A stretch of DNA of 64,000 nucleotides from XYD12-FULL-36-8 sp964613805 (GCA_964613805.1 CAZTJF010000020.1:1-64000); one strand, 5' to 3'. Shown: positions 17,840-27,184, counted from the stretch's first letter. Program-made: numbers and translations. Notes: a model not told the origin generated them from the letters alone.

Positions 17840-18934
17840 TTATTTCTTCTTTAATATCACAAACGATAAGTCGTCGTTTGCTTTCGCATCACCGCGGAAT
17901 AAATCAACTTGATTTAGAATTATTCTCCCCAATTCTGATGCAGTTAAATTTTTGTTGGACTGAAGCAACCCAAAAAATCTATCGTGACCGAAGAATTGAT
18001 TATATTCATTTATAGACTCAATTACACCGTCTGAATAGGCAACAAATATGTCATTGGCGGAAAGTTCGATTTTAATATCGCTGTAGTTTGTTTTATCAAT
18101 CAATCCTAAAGCAGCTTCACCTTTAGGCAGCTCAACATAACCATCTTTAGTAATTATAAGAGGAGGGAAGTGTCCGGCATTTACATATTTAATTTGATTT
18201 GAGCTTGAGGAAAATTCGAGATAAATCATTGAAGCAAAAAGCTGAGGCAAACTGTCACGGTGAAAAACATGATTTGTCTTCTTTGCAAGTTCTGATGGTG
18301 TAAGTGATTCCTCGGAATAAGCTCGTATTGTTGCTTGTAGTTTTGCAGTTAGAAGAGCTGCACTCAAACCCTTGCCGGCAACATCAGCTATTGTAGCTGC
18401 TATACGATCATTATTAATTTTTAAGAAATCTACTAAGTCACCGCTTACATCATTAGCCGAACGAGTAAAGAGCATAATATCCCAGCCATCGACTACCGGA
18501 CTTTCAATCGGCATTAATGCACGCTGAACTTTTTGTCCCTCCTGGAGTTCACTTTTTGCGATAAGCTTATCTCTAAGTTCGAGTATTAATACAAATAAAA
18601 TAAGAATACCACCGAGAAAAGAATCATTTGATGTTATACTTTGCCCATCAATGGATATTGTCCTTCCTAAGAAGAGAAGAACTGTGCCGAGCAAAACAAA
18701 AAATCTTCTTAGAGGAGTTAAATGAAAGTATGCACTTTTAATTAAATACCAGAATTGCCGCAGGAATTTCCTTAATCCTCTTGCTTCCTCGACTCGTCTT
18801 TTTTCTTCATCACTTAAGTAAAAATCTTTTAAATCCCTAAACTCACGTTTGATATCTTGCTTAAACTTTATTTGCTTAATATCGTCAAAGATATTGCCTC
18901 GATTTGAATTTTTGAAGTTTGGGTTGTCATTCAT
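17840..18934 (-). CDS. SpoIIE/RsbU-type PP2C serine phosphatase, membrane-bound
   Basis: 364 residues. Two membrane helices lie at about 74-92 and 105-123, followed by a short coiled linker and a SpoIIE-type PPM phosphatase domain (about 140-364). Metal-site motifs are SGDLVDF, ADVAGKGLSAALL and AYSDGVIES. Such proteins dephosphorylate anti-anti-sigma factors or related STAS proteins in partner-switching pathways. No STAS or anti-sigma gene is adjacent, so the partner is unknown. The N-terminal about 60 residues are highly charged. It is convergent with the frameshifted radical SAM gene. Confidence 0.88.
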   Translation of the reverse strand: MNDNPNFKNSNRGNIFDDIKQIKFKQDIKREFRDLKDFYLSDEEKRRVEEARGLRKFLRQFWYLIKSAYFHLTPLRRFFVLLGTVLLFLGRTISIDGQSITSNDSFLGGILILFVLILELRDKLIAKSELQEGQKVQRALMPIESPVVDGWDIMLFTRSANDVSGDLVDFLKINNDRIAATIADVAGKGLSAALLTAKLQATIRAYSEESLTPSELAKKTNHVFHRDSLPQLFASMIYLEFSSSSNQIKYVNAGHFPPLIITKDGYVELPKGEAALGLIDKTNYSDIKIELSANDIFVAYSDGVIESINEYNQFFGHDRFFGLLQSNKNLTASELGRIILNQVDLFRGDAKANDDLSFVILKKK

Positions 18935-19141
18935 AGTTAAAACATAATGAATAACAGTCTGTTTTTCAACAATTGATTGATGAGCGGTAAAATCTTGTGA
19001 AGTGCAGTCAATAGTGCACGGAGTAAACAGCTTGGACTGATCAATGAAGCTGAAAATCAGAGTAAATCTGCTGCATCTGTGTCATCAGAGTGCAATAGAT
19101 TTATGTATTAAAAGTTTACTTTCTTAATTTTAGCTAGTCGA

Positions 19142-19999
19142 ATGAAAAACAGTAATAAAAAAATATCGAGCACTTACAAATCTGCAATTGAGTTTGCGAA
19201 GAATCACTACGAAAACTTCCCGGTTGTATCACTGTTGATTCCTAAAGCGTTGAGAAAACATATTGCAATAATTTACTGGTTTGCACGTACTGCTGATGAT
19301 TTTGCAGATGAAGGAAATATAAAAAATGATGAAAGGTTGCAGCATTTAAATAATTTTGAACATTCTCTGGATGATTTACTTACCAGAAAATATAAAACTC
19401 CTTTTGAAGAAGCACTTAACGAAACTATAAAACAGAAAAATCTTACTTCACGACTATTTTATGATTTGTTAAAAGCATTTAAGCAAGATGTAGTGAAGAA
19501 ACGGTATCAAAATTTAGATGAGGTTCTTGATTATTGTAAATACTCAGCAAATCCGGTTGGAAGATTAATTCTTGAACTCTTTAATTTTAGAAATGAAGAA
19601 GCTTTTTATTATTCTGATAAGATTTGCACTGCGCTTCAACTTACTAATTTCCTCCAAGACATTGAAACGGACTATCACAAGGGAAGGATTTACTTTCCCC
19701 AAGATGAAATGAAACAATTCAATGTGAGTGAAAAAGTGTTTGCTGAAAAAGAAAATAATGTTAATTTGAAACAGCTTTTGAAGCACAATATTGAGCGCAC
19801 CCAGAAAATGTTCGATGAAGGGAAAAATCTTCTGAACTATGTAAACGGACGACTGAAATTTGAAATAAAATGGACAATTCTTGGCGGCGAAGCAATTTTG
19901 AAAAAAATAAAAGATAATGGTTATAAAATTTTTGACGCTCGTCCCAAGTTGACAAAAACAGATTTTGTGACTTTATTTATAAAGTCCTTTTTAACTTAA
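19142..19999 (+). CDS. hpnC: Squalene synthase HpnC-type (trans-prenyltransferase)
   Basis: A 285-residue member of the squalene/phytoene synthase family. The first aspartate-rich motif is ADDFADE (D52, D53, D56) and the second is QDIETDYHKGRIYFP (D173, D177). In the HpnCDE route HpnC converts presqualene diphosphate to hydroxysqualene. The assignment of HpnC versus HpnD relies on order and on this copy being the more divergent one. Its stop codon TAA shares a base with the ATG of the next gene, so hpnC-hpnD are translationally coupled. Confidence 0.85.
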   Translation: MKNSNKKISSTYKSAIEFAKNHYENFPVVSLLIPKALRKHIAIIYWFARTADDFADEGNIKNDERLQHLNNFEHSLDDLLTRKYKTPFEEALNETIKQKNLTSRLFYDLLKAFKQDVVKKRYQNLDEVLDYCKYSANPVGRLILELFNFRNEEAFYYSDKICTALQLTNFLQDIETDYHKGRIYFPQDEMKQFNVSEKVFAEKENNVNLKQLLKHNIERTQKMFDEGKNLLNYVNGRLKFEIKWTILGGEAILKKIKDNGYKIFDARPKLTKTDFVTLFIKSFLT

Positions 20000-20841
20000 T
20001 GATGGAATCAGCAAAACATATCGCAAAAAAAAGTAAGAGCAGCTTCTATTATGCTTTTAATCTTCTGCCTGCACCAAAGCGTGATGCGATGAACACTGTT
20101 TATGCTTTTTGTCGGGAGACTGATGACATCATTGATAATACAGTGGATTCAGATGACATGAAGTATGAAAAGCTTCACAAGTGGAGAATTGAATTAGAAA
20201 AATCCATCAAAGGAAATTCAAATTATAATTTGCTAAATAAGCTTGGAACCATAATTTCACAGTTCAATATTCCTCTCGATCCATTTTTCGAGCTTCTTAA
20301 AGGAATGGAAATGGATCTTCAAACCAAACGATATCTTACTTTCGATGATTTGAGGATTTATTGCTATCGAGTTGCTTCAACAGTTGGTTTAATGTGTATT
20401 GAAATTTTTGGATACAAGAATAAATCTACACGCGATTTTGCTATTGACCTTGGAATTGCTCTTCAGCTTACAAATATTTTACGGGATGTAAAAAAAGATT
20501 CGCAAGCGGGAAGAATTTATTTGCCGCAAACGGATTTGGTTAAATTCAATTATTCTGAGAATGATATAGCTGCAAATGTTTATAATCAAAATTTTAAGGA
20601 CTTAATGAAGTACGAATCGGATATCGCGAAAAAATATTTTGATAATGCAACTCGCGATCTGGATTTAGATGATAAACCTTCAATGTTTGCTGCACGAGCT
20701 ATGCAGCATATCTATTTTAAGCTTCTCCAAAAAATTATTGATGCTGAGTATGATGTTTATAAAAAAAATATTAAAGTTTCAAATTTTGAAAAAGTTGGGA
20801 TTTCCTTGGGAGTTTGGGCTAAGTATAGCTTAGTTTATTGA
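19999..20841 (+). CDS. hpnD: Presqualene diphosphate synthase HpnD
   Basis: A 280-residue squalene/phytoene synthase-family enzyme. The motifs are TDDIID (D42, D43, D46) and NILRDVKKDSQAGRIYLP (D163, D167). HpnD condenses two farnesyl diphosphates to presqualene diphosphate. Two adjacent ATGs (19999 and 20002) could serve as start. It is coupled at both ends: TAATG with hpnC, TGATG with hpnE. Confidence 0.88.
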   Translation: MMESAKHIAKKSKSSFYYAFNLLPAPKRDAMNTVYAFCRETDDIIDNTVDSDDMKYEKLHKWRIELEKSIKGNSNYNLLNKLGTIISQFNIPLDPFFELLKGMEMDLQTKRYLTFDDLRIYCYRVASTVGLMCIEIFGYKNKSTRDFAIDLGIALQLTNILRDVKKDSQAGRIYLPQTDLVKFNYSENDIAANVYNQNFKDLMKYESDIAKKYFDNATRDLDLDDKPSMFAARAMQHIYFKLLQKIIDAEYDVYKKNIKVSNFEKVGISLGVWAKYSLVY

Positions 20842-22184
20842 TGAAAAAATGTTTAATTATTGGGGGAGGATTCGCAGGACTCACTGCTTCAGCTTACCTT
20901 GTTAATTCCGGATTTAATGTTGAACTTATTGAAGCTTCACCAAAACTTGGAGGAAGAGCATATTCATTTCTGCACAAAGGAACAAACACTCTAATTGACA
21001 ATGGACAGCACATTATGATGGGCTGTTATAAGGATACATTAAAATTTCTTGAACTGATTAATGCATTGGATAAAATTGAAGTTCAAAAGAACCTTTCAGT
21101 GAATTTTCTATATCCAAATTTCAATCTTCATCAACTAAAAACTTCTTCGCTTCCTTATCCATTAAATTTACTAACAGCAATTCTAAAGTATTCTGCTGTT
21201 TCACTTCGGGAAAGAATATCTATTCTTCGTCTTTTTCTTAAGCTTCCTTTCTTTGCTAAACGAGATTTAAGTAAAATGAGCGTTGATGATTTGTTGAAAA
21301 AAGAAAATCAAAATGAAGATGTGAAAAAAGCATTTTGGGAAATAATTTGTGTCGGTGCGCTGAATACAAATCTAAACAAAGCATCTGCAAAAATATTTGT
21401 GGATATATTAAAAGAGATTTTTCTTAAAGGAAACAAAGGAGCAAAGATTGTTCTGCCTAAATTTGGTTTGAGCGAAGTGTATTGTGAACCAGCTCAACAA
21501 TTCCTCGAACGAAAGGGAGGAAGTATTTTTCTCTCGGAAAGAGTCGAGGAGATGAAGATTGTAAAGAGGAAAGCCGTTGAAGTTATTACAGAAAAAAGAA
21601 GAATTACATGTTTTGATTATGTTATTTGTGCTGTCCCATTTTATGCTTTTAAAAAAATCGTGAATCTATCCGAAAACGATGTCATTCTCCGTAAGGAATC
21701 CTTCGGACATTCATCTATTCAAGCATTTCCACCAGAGGCGGACAGGCAACCTCAGTATTCATCTATTTTGAACGTCCACATATGGCTTAAGCGAAATGAA
21801 TTCGGGATTAATTTTTACGGATTGATTAGTTCAAAAATCCATTGGGTATTCGTTCATGAATCTCACATTACTTGCGTAATTAGTGATGCAGATTACCTAA
21901 TGAACTTAACTGATGATGAAATAATGAACATGATTTATTCTGAACTTGAAAAGTACTTGAACATTTCGAAGGATGAAATCATTAATCATTTCATTGTAAA
22001 AGAAAAGCGCGCAACGTTCATTCCTTCAAATGAAATTTTATATAATCGTCCTATCTCAGAAACTGAAGTCAAAAATCTTTTTCTTGCTGGAGATTGGGTA
22101 AATACCGGACTCCCATCAACAATTGAGAGTGCAGTGAAGAGCGGGAGACAAGCCACAGAGCTGATTAAATCTGTGACTTTGTAG
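20841..22184 (+). CDS. hpnE: Hydroxysqualene dehydroxylase HpnE (FAD-dependent), with inserted palindrome
   Basis: 447 residues. The N-terminal FAD fold is MKKCLIIGGGFAGLTAS, and the C-terminal FAD motif includes FLAGDWVNTGLPSTIESAVKSG. HpnE removes the hydroxyl of hydroxysqualene to give squalene, a hopanoid or sterol precursor. I start at ATG 20841, overlapping the hpnD stop. An odd stretch at residues 294-309 (QAFPPEADRQPQYSSI) is encoded by a 48-bp segment bounded by an 11-bp direct repeat. Removing it would restore a plausible HSSI-LNVHIW junction. Reading frame is kept, so the enzyme may still work. No cyclase (shc) gene is nearby. Confidence 0.85.
   Translation: MKKCLIIGGGFAGLTASAYLVNSGFNVELIEASPKLGGRAYSFLHKGTNTLIDNGQHIMMGCYKDTLKFLELINALDKIEVQKNLSVNFLYPNFNLHQLKTSSLPYPLNLLTAILKYSAVSLRERISILRLFLKLPFFAKRDLSKMSVDDLLKKENQNEDVKKAFWEIICVGALNTNLNKASAKIFVDILKEIFLKGNKGAKIVLPKFGLSEVYCEPAQQFLERKGGSIFLSERVEEMKIVKRKAVEVITEKRRITCFDYVICAVPFYAFKKIVNLSENDVILRKESFGHSSIQAFPPEADRQPQYSSILNVHIWLKRNEFGINFYGLISSKIHWVFVHESHITCVISDADYLMNLTDDEIMNMIYSELEKYLNISKDEIINHFIVKEKRATFIPSNEILYNRPISETEVKNLFLAGDWVNTGLPSTIESAVKSGRQATELIKSVTL
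21709..21767. repeat. 48-bp in-frame insertion with 11-bp direct repeats inside hpnE
   Basis: The sequence attcatctatt occurs at 21709-21719 and again at 21757-21767, exactly 48 bases apart. Between them is a palindrome-rich core, tccaccagaggcgga (arms tccacc/ggcgga with one G:U), continuing into cagg. The same tccgcc/ggcggacagg core forms the intergenic hairpin at 9584-9618. It looks like a short palindromic element that entered a coding region with a target duplication while keeping frame. Confidence 0.65.
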
Positions 22185-22289
22185 CAGCGTCTCGAAATCT
22201 TATTTTGGTTACCTATTGAACTTTGCGAGTGATATTTGGATATTTACCCATGAAAAAATTTGGTTTTGTTGAAAATGTTTTGACTGTAA

Positions 22290-22592
22290 ATGGACCCAAT
22301 TAAATACGTAAAAAAGTTTCGTATAGTAGCAGTCACCTCATGGTTTGGCTTAATGTTTGTTGCAATTATTTTAATGCTTCTCTCAATTGTTCCCAGGTCA
22401 CCCATAATTCCTTTAATTGCGATAGTTGTTGGAACTATTCCCGTTTTAGCTTTCAAATTATTTAACACGGTTAGATGTCCCAGATGCCGGCATAAGATGA
22501 AAATATTTTCAAGTTTTCCTCATACAATTTATAAATGCACTAAATGCAGTCACGTTGTTAATACAAGTGTTGCTAAGGATTTCGATCTATAA
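22290..22592 (+). CDS. Small membrane protein with a C-terminal zinc ribbon
   Basis: 100 residues. Two hydrophobic helices (about 13-33 and 37-56) are followed by four cysteines in two CxxC pairs, CPRC (63-66) and CTKC (83-86), spaced as in a zinc ribbon. I do not recognise a specific family. The ribbon should face the cytoplasm or periplasm depending on topology, which cannot be decided here. It lies 105 bases after hpnE and ends 36 bases before the barrel-protein gene. No functional link is visible. Confidence 0.7.
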   Translation: MDPIKYVKKFRIVAVTSWFGLMFVAIILMLLSIVPRSPIIPLIAIVVGTIPVLAFKLFNTVRCPRCRHKMKIFSSFPHTIYKCTKCSHVVNTSVAKDFDL

Positions 22593-22628
22593 ATTTTGCA
22601 CTGTTTTTCTTCTTAAAAAGGATGAAAA

Positions 22629-23258
22629 ATGAAATATTTTTTAGTTTTAATTGTACTATTTTTTTCAAACCTCACCCATGCACAACAATTAACCAACTAT
22701 GGCTTGAAGATTGGAATGAATCTATCATCTGCAAAGTCAGAAACAACCAACCTTTTTTATCGAGGCGACTATCGGGATTCGCGGTTAGGAAGTTCAATTG
22801 GGTTTTTCACAGATATTTCATTGAGCGATATTTTTTCTATTCAGTTTGATGTAAGCTATTCTAATGAAGGTGCAGAAGATAAACTTCCGATCACTACCTC
22901 AGAAAATCCCGATGGTACTGGAGATTTTTTTATTTGGGATCGTGAATTTGATTTCTTAAACACGGAATTAATATTAAAACCAGCTTATGAAACTGAAGCA
23001 ATCAAATTTTATGGATTGATTGGACCTGAAATGAAAATATGGTTGTATGAAAGAAATTTATTCATTTATGGAACCAAACCAAAAAATTTACTTTTGGGTT
23101 ACAGCGTAGGTTTTGGTTTTCTGCTAAAGGAAATCTTTAATGGGAAAGTATTTATTGAATTCAAATTCAGTGATTCATTTGGCAATCTAATCAGTACGAA
23201 AGATTTTAAATTGAAATTAAATTCATTCCAACTCAATTTAGGTTGTGGCATTAATTAG
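22629..23258 (+). CDS. Outer-membrane beta-barrel protein (PorT/OmpW-like), unknown function
   Basis: 209 residues with a clear signal peptide (MKYFLVLIVLFFSNLTHAQQ, cleavage probably after HA). The mature part alternates hydrophobic and polar residues, with repeated aromatic strands such as YGLKIGMNLSS and LLGYSVGFGFLL, and ends in a strand (LNLGCGIN), as in small outer-membrane barrels of Bacteroidota. A transport or structural role cannot be assigned. Confidence 0.72.
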   Translation: MKYFLVLIVLFFSNLTHAQQLTNYGLKIGMNLSSAKSETTNLFYRGDYRDSRLGSSIGFFTDISLSDIFSIQFDVSYSNEGAEDKLPITTSENPDGTGDFFIWDREFDFLNTELILKPAYETEAIKFYGLIGPEMKIWLYERNLFIYGTKPKNLLLGYSVGFGFLLKEIFNGKVFIEFKFSDSFGNLISTKDFKLKLNSFQLNLGCGIN

Positions 23259-23326
23259 GTAAATATTTTCTGAAGCTGATCGGGGAGTACACAAAGGTAC
23301 TTAACTCATTTGAATTGGAAATACTT

Positions 23327-25039
23327 TTAGTTGCTTACAAGTTTTTTCAAATCAAAAACTGTAACTTCAGGTAAGTTGTATCTTGAGGATTGACTCGTAA
23401 GTTTGTGGTAAAGTTCTTCTTTGTTGTTAAATTCTTTCAAATAGAAGCATCTGACTCTGTTGCGGTTTTTAATCAACCAATTTAACGTGATTTTTAATTT
23501 CTCAAGATCTTCTTCGTTTGGCAGAATATCTGTTCGTATTGTTTGAGCAAAATAATCATCGAGAGCATCTTCAAAAAAATCTTTCTCTTTCATGTTCTGT
23601 TTCTTCACATAAGTCTTTCCGGATAACAGCAAAACATAATCCCTTGTAAACGTTTCGTTGATTTCATACAACACATTTGCTTTATTAACCGGTTCAGCTA
23701 ATAGAGAAGTTTTATGTGTTTGCGAAAGTATAAGATCTATAATTTCCTTCACTTCTTGAGCATTCTCATATTTTTGTTTGGTGGAAAATTCTTTCATCTT
23801 GTTGATCATACGATTAAGGGCGAATTGATTTTTGCCATACATGAACTCATAGACTTTTTCCAATTCATTAAAATAGAGTTCATGTTGTTTATCCGCACAG
23901 GGAGCCAGGCATCTATCAATATCAGCAAGGAAACATCTTTTACTTTTTGCGAACTCTTTATCGCTGCACTCTCTGATTGCAAAAGTTTTACTTACCATGT
24001 TAAACATTGATTCAGCTTTACGTCTTGTACCAAACAAACCAAAATAATCATTCCCATCAAAATCGAAGTGATTACATATTTCCAAATCCGGGAAATTGTG
24101 TGTTGTGTTTACTCTTAGAAAATATTTATTGCCGTACTTCTTTAGCTGTGTATTTAGTCTTGGATTTTTTGATTTGATTGATTCAGCTTCCTTCAGAAGT
24201 GCTGTAAGCTCTGAATTTGTTAATTCAATTTTCAGCTTCGATGCACTTCTGACGATTTTTTTTGCTTTTCTTGGAGCAGTTTGTGAAAAATAAGACCGTA
24301 CCCTTTCACGTAAAGACTTTGCCTTGCCGATGTAAATGATTTTTCCCTTAGAGTTGAGAAAATAATAAACACCCGGAGCATCAGGCAGCGAATCAAACTC
24401 ACTTAATATTTTATTTTTCAGATCAGAACCCTCCAAACGGGATGCAGTTGTATATTGAAAATTTAGAAGTTCAGAAAGATTTTCGAATCCGAAATTCTTT
24501 TTCAGATGATTAATCATTTTAATTAAAATTCTTGCTGTTGTTTCGGCATCTCCCAAAGCTCTGTGCGAAGAGCTGTTTTTTATTTTTAGAAATGAAGCAA
24601 CCGCTCCAAGTGATTTACTATTCAATAATGGAAAAATTCTTCTTGCAATGCGAAGAGTGCAGACTTTTGGGTTCTTCGGCTCATCTTTTCCACAATAATT
24701 TAATTCGCGTTTAAGAAAACTGATGTCAAAAGCTAGATTATGTCCGGCAATTATATCATCTCCAATGAACTCGATTACTTGGTCGGCAATATCATTAAAG
24801 AAAGGAGCGTCATAAACATCACTGTTTGAAATTCCGGTGAAGCCGGTTATGAAGGATGGAATTTCTCTGCCGGGATTAATTAATGACTGATACTTCTCAA
24901 CTACTTTTAGATTTTGTACACGAACAATTCCTATCTCGATAATATTATTACGCTGAGGTGAAAGCCCAGTTGTTTCAACATCAATTACACAGAAAGTTGC
25001 TTTATCAATTGGAAGTGAAAGTGATTTTTCGTAATTCAT
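23327..25039 (-). CDS. DnaQ-like 3'-5' exonuclease fused to a GIY-YIG (Cho/UvrC-like) nuclease
   Basis: 570 residues from the internal ATG at 25037-25039, which I prefer to an upstream start because that would run into the divergent gene's leader. The N-terminal DEDDh exonuclease (about 12-175) shows FCVIDVETTGL, GHNLAFDISFL and HRALGDAETTA. A GIY-YIG domain follows near 220-300 (PGVYYFLNSKGK, IIYIGKA) with UvrC-like downstream cysteines (CFLADIDRCLAPC). This exonuclease plus UvrC-N architecture is known in bacteria and is thought to act in DNA repair as an alternative incision nuclease. It is divergent from the ymdB-type gene. Confidence 0.88.
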   Translation of the reverse strand: MNYEKSLSLPIDKATFCVIDVETTGLSPQRNNIIEIGIVRVQNLKVVEKYQSLINPGREIPSFITGFTGISNSDVYDAPFFNDIADQVIEFIGDDIIAGHNLAFDISFLKRELNYCGKDEPKNPKVCTLRIARRIFPLLNSKSLGAVASFLKIKNSSSHRALGDAETTARILIKMINHLKKNFGFENLSELLNFQYTTASRLEGSDLKNKILSEFDSLPDAPGVYYFLNSKGKIIYIGKAKSLRERVRSYFSQTAPRKAKKIVRSASKLKIELTNSELTALLKEAESIKSKNPRLNTQLKKYGNKYFLRVNTTHNFPDLEICNHFDFDGNDYFGLFGTRRKAESMFNMVSKTFAIRECSDKEFAKSKRCFLADIDRCLAPCADKQHELYFNELEKVYEFMYGKNQFALNRMINKMKEFSTKQKYENAQEVKEIIDLILSQTHKTSLLAEPVNKANVLYEINETFTRDYVLLLSGKTYVKKQNMKEKDFFEDALDDYFAQTIRTDILPNEEDLEKLKITLNWLIKNRNRVRCFYLKEFNNKEELYHKLTSQSSRYNLPEVTVFDLKKLVSN

Positions 25040-25124
25040 TTTTGTTTTGATTATCGTGCAGTGCAGCGTTTTCTTTTTATTTAACACCAATCTGAATATA
25101 TTTCATTACAAATTTACAAAAGAT

Positions 25125-25928
25125 ATGAGCTACTTAAATACAATTTTTATTGGGGATATTATCGGTAAACCGGGCATAGACATAGTCTCAATGTGGCTTC
25201 CGGGATTAATCCAAAAATATAAAGCAGATTTTATAATTGCGAACGGTGAAAATGTTTCTGATGGTAAAGGATGCACTGACAAGGAAGGAAGAATTTTATT
25301 TTCGCTTGGTGTGAATGTAATTACCGGAGGGAATCATACCTGGGATAAACATCAATCACAGGATTATTTAAAGAACGAACCACGTTCACTTCGACCATTA
25401 AATTATCCTAAAGGAACTTATGGTAATGGATACTATATTGCCGAAACCAAAAAAGGTAAAGTTGCAGTCGTTAATATGCAAGGAAGATCGTATATGGCTA
25501 CAATTGATTGTCCCTTTAGAACCGCCGATTATTTTATTCCAAAATTGAAATCAGAAACCAAAACAATTTTTGTAGATTTTCATGCTGAAGCAACTGCTGA
25601 AAAAGTTGCAATGTCACATCATCTTGATGGAAAAGTATCTGCAGTGATAGGAACTCATACTCATATTCAAACTGCCGATGAGCGAATTATGCCTCAAGGT
25701 ACTGGATTCATAACTGATGTTGGAATGACCGGACCTTATGATTCTGTAATCGGTATGAAAACTCAAGCTGCGTTGAACAGATTTATTCTTCAAACTCCGC
25801 AAAAGTATGAAACTGCCTCTGATGATGTGCGGCTTTGCGGGCTTTACTTGAAGACTGATCTTGAAACCGGTAAGACTGTTGAGATTGAAAGAATTTTATT
25901 TCCCGAATTCATGAGGAAGATTGAATAA
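25125..25928 (+). CDS. ymdB: YmdB-type metallophosphoesterase (TIGR00282 family)
   Basis: 267 residues from ATG 25125; the hydrophobic extension of the longer frame has no support. The motifs are FIGDIIGKPG near the N-terminus, NGENVSDGKG, TGGNHTWDK, and GTHTHIQTADE with ITDVGMTGP. YmdB family enzymes hydrolyse 2',3'-cAMP and related cyclic nucleotides with a di-iron site. The length matches Bacillus YmdB (about 264). It precedes folD by 107 bases. Confidence 0.88.
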   Translation: MSYLNTIFIGDIIGKPGIDIVSMWLPGLIQKYKADFIIANGENVSDGKGCTDKEGRILFSLGVNVITGGNHTWDKHQSQDYLKNEPRSLRPLNYPKGTYGNGYYIAETKKGKVAVVNMQGRSYMATIDCPFRTADYFIPKLKSETKTIFVDFHAEATAEKVAMSHHLDGKVSAVIGTHTHIQTADERIMPQGTGFITDVGMTGPYDSVIGMKTQAALNRFILQTPQKYETASDDVRLCGLYLKTDLETGKTVEIERILFPEFMRKIE

Positions 25929-26035
25929 TTATTTGTTGAAACGATCAAAATGCTGATTTGAGTTTTATTCGTTCTAAGTTAGAATTGGTTTCATCAGTAA
26001 TAAATAAAAATTATCAAACTAATGATTAAAATTTT

Positions 26036-26917
26036 ATGACCATAATAGATGGAAAAAAGATTGCCGCTGAAATCCGTGAAGAATTAAAAAAAGAGATTGA
26101 TAAACTAAAAGCAGATGGTAAAAATGTTCCGGGCTTAGTAGCAATCATTGTAGGGGAAAATCCTGCCTCAGAAGTTTACGTTAAGAGCAAAAGCAAAGCA
26201 TGCGAAGAAATTGGAATGAGAAGTAAGATTGAGAAACTTTCTGCGAAAATCTCCGAAGAAAATTTATTAGAACTAATCAGACAATACAATTCAGATAAAT
26301 ATTTCAATGGAATTCTTGTTCAACTGCCATTACCGAAACACATAAGTGAAAAAAAAGTTATCGAAACAATTCATCCGGAAAAAGATGTTGATGGTTTTCA
26401 TCCTATCAATGTTGGCAATCTTTTAATAGGCAGCGATACTTTTTTACCATGTACGCCCGCTGGAATTCAAGAATTATTAGTGAGGTATAATATTCCTATA
26501 CAAGGCAGGCATGTTGTTGTTGTCGGGCGAAGCAACATTGTAGGAAAGCCAATTGCAAATATCCTTTTACAAAAAAAAGAAAATGCTAATGCTGTTGTAA
26601 CGGTTTGTCATTCAGCAGCAAAGGACATTTCATATTTCACTAAACAAGCAGATATTTTAATCGCCGCAATTGGTCAGCCAAATTTTGTGAAAGCAGAAAT
26701 GGTGAAAGATGGAGTTGCTGTGATTGATGTAGGAATAAACAGAGTGCAAGATGAAACTCATCCCAAAGGATACAGAATAGTTGGTGATGTGGATTTTGAT
26801 GAAGTGAGTAAAAGAGCATCATTCATAACACCTGTTCCTGGCGGTGTTGGACCAATGACGATTGCAATGCTGCTGAAGAATACCCACAAAGCTTATTTAA
26901 CTCAATGCTTTAAATAA
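26036..26917 (+). CDS. folD: Bifunctional methylenetetrahydrofolate dehydrogenase/cyclohydrolase FolD
   Basis: 293 residues, near the family norm (about 285-300). The catalytic lysine lies in SEVYVKSKSKACEE (K-K-K region near 52-58). Further motifs are GILVQLPLPKHI, DVDGFHP, PCTPAGI, the NADP loop VVVGRSNIVGKP, and PGGVGPMTI near the C-terminus. FolD interconverts 5,10-methylene-, methenyl- and 10-formyl-tetrahydrofolate in the cytoplasm. Confidence 0.95.
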   Translation: MTIIDGKKIAAEIREELKKEIDKLKADGKNVPGLVAIIVGENPASEVYVKSKSKACEEIGMRSKIEKLSAKISEENLLELIRQYNSDKYFNGILVQLPLPKHISEKKVIETIHPEKDVDGFHPINVGNLLIGSDTFLPCTPAGIQELLVRYNIPIQGRHVVVVGRSNIVGKPIANILLQKKENANAVVTVCHSAAKDISYFTKQADILIAAIGQPNFVKAEMVKDGVAVIDVGINRVQDETHPKGYRIVGDVDFDEVSKRASFITPVPGGVGPMTIAMLLKNTHKAYLTQCFK

Positions 26918-26950
26918 ACATTCTTTTCATTCAACATTTTTAAATGAATA

Positions 26951-27184
26951 ATGATTCTTGATTTAATTGTAAAAAAAACTGATGATGGATTTACCGCAGA
27001 GATACCTTCGTTGAAAGGTTGTGAATCGTGGGCGCATGATGAGGAAACAGTACTGGATAAAATATTAGAGATAGCATCTTTCTATTTGAAAATAAATTCC
27101 ATGAAAAAATTGAAGCTCGATAAAGCAAGAGTGTCAAAGAATAAATCTGTTTACAAGCTTGTTGTGCAAAAAGAATTATTGTGA
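26951..27184 (+). CDS. HicB-like small protein
   Basis: 77 residues resembling the partial-RNase H fold of the HicB/UPF0150 family: MILDLIVKKTDDGFTAEIPSLKGCESWAHDEE is split over the first 32 residues with the typical GF-A-IP-L-GC-S-G/A pattern. A HicA toxin gene is not adjacent. The next gene is a SpoU methyltransferase, overlapped by 4 bases (GTGA). It is therefore probably a solitary HicB-fold regulator or accessory protein, not a clear toxin-antitoxin pair. Confidence 0.7.
   Translation: MILDLIVKKTDDGFTAEIPSLKGCESWAHDEETVLDKILEIASFYLKINSMKKLKLDKARVSKNKSVYKLVVQKELL

Noticed and set aside
18935..19141. Riboswitch or small RNA between the SpoIIE-type phosphatase and hpnC
   Set aside because: The gap is 207 bases with only weak, non-specific pairing and no conserved motif that I recognise.
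26951..27184. HicAB toxin-antitoxin pair
   Set aside because: Only a HicB-like protein is present; the neighbour is a SpoU methyltransferase and FolD, with no HicA.
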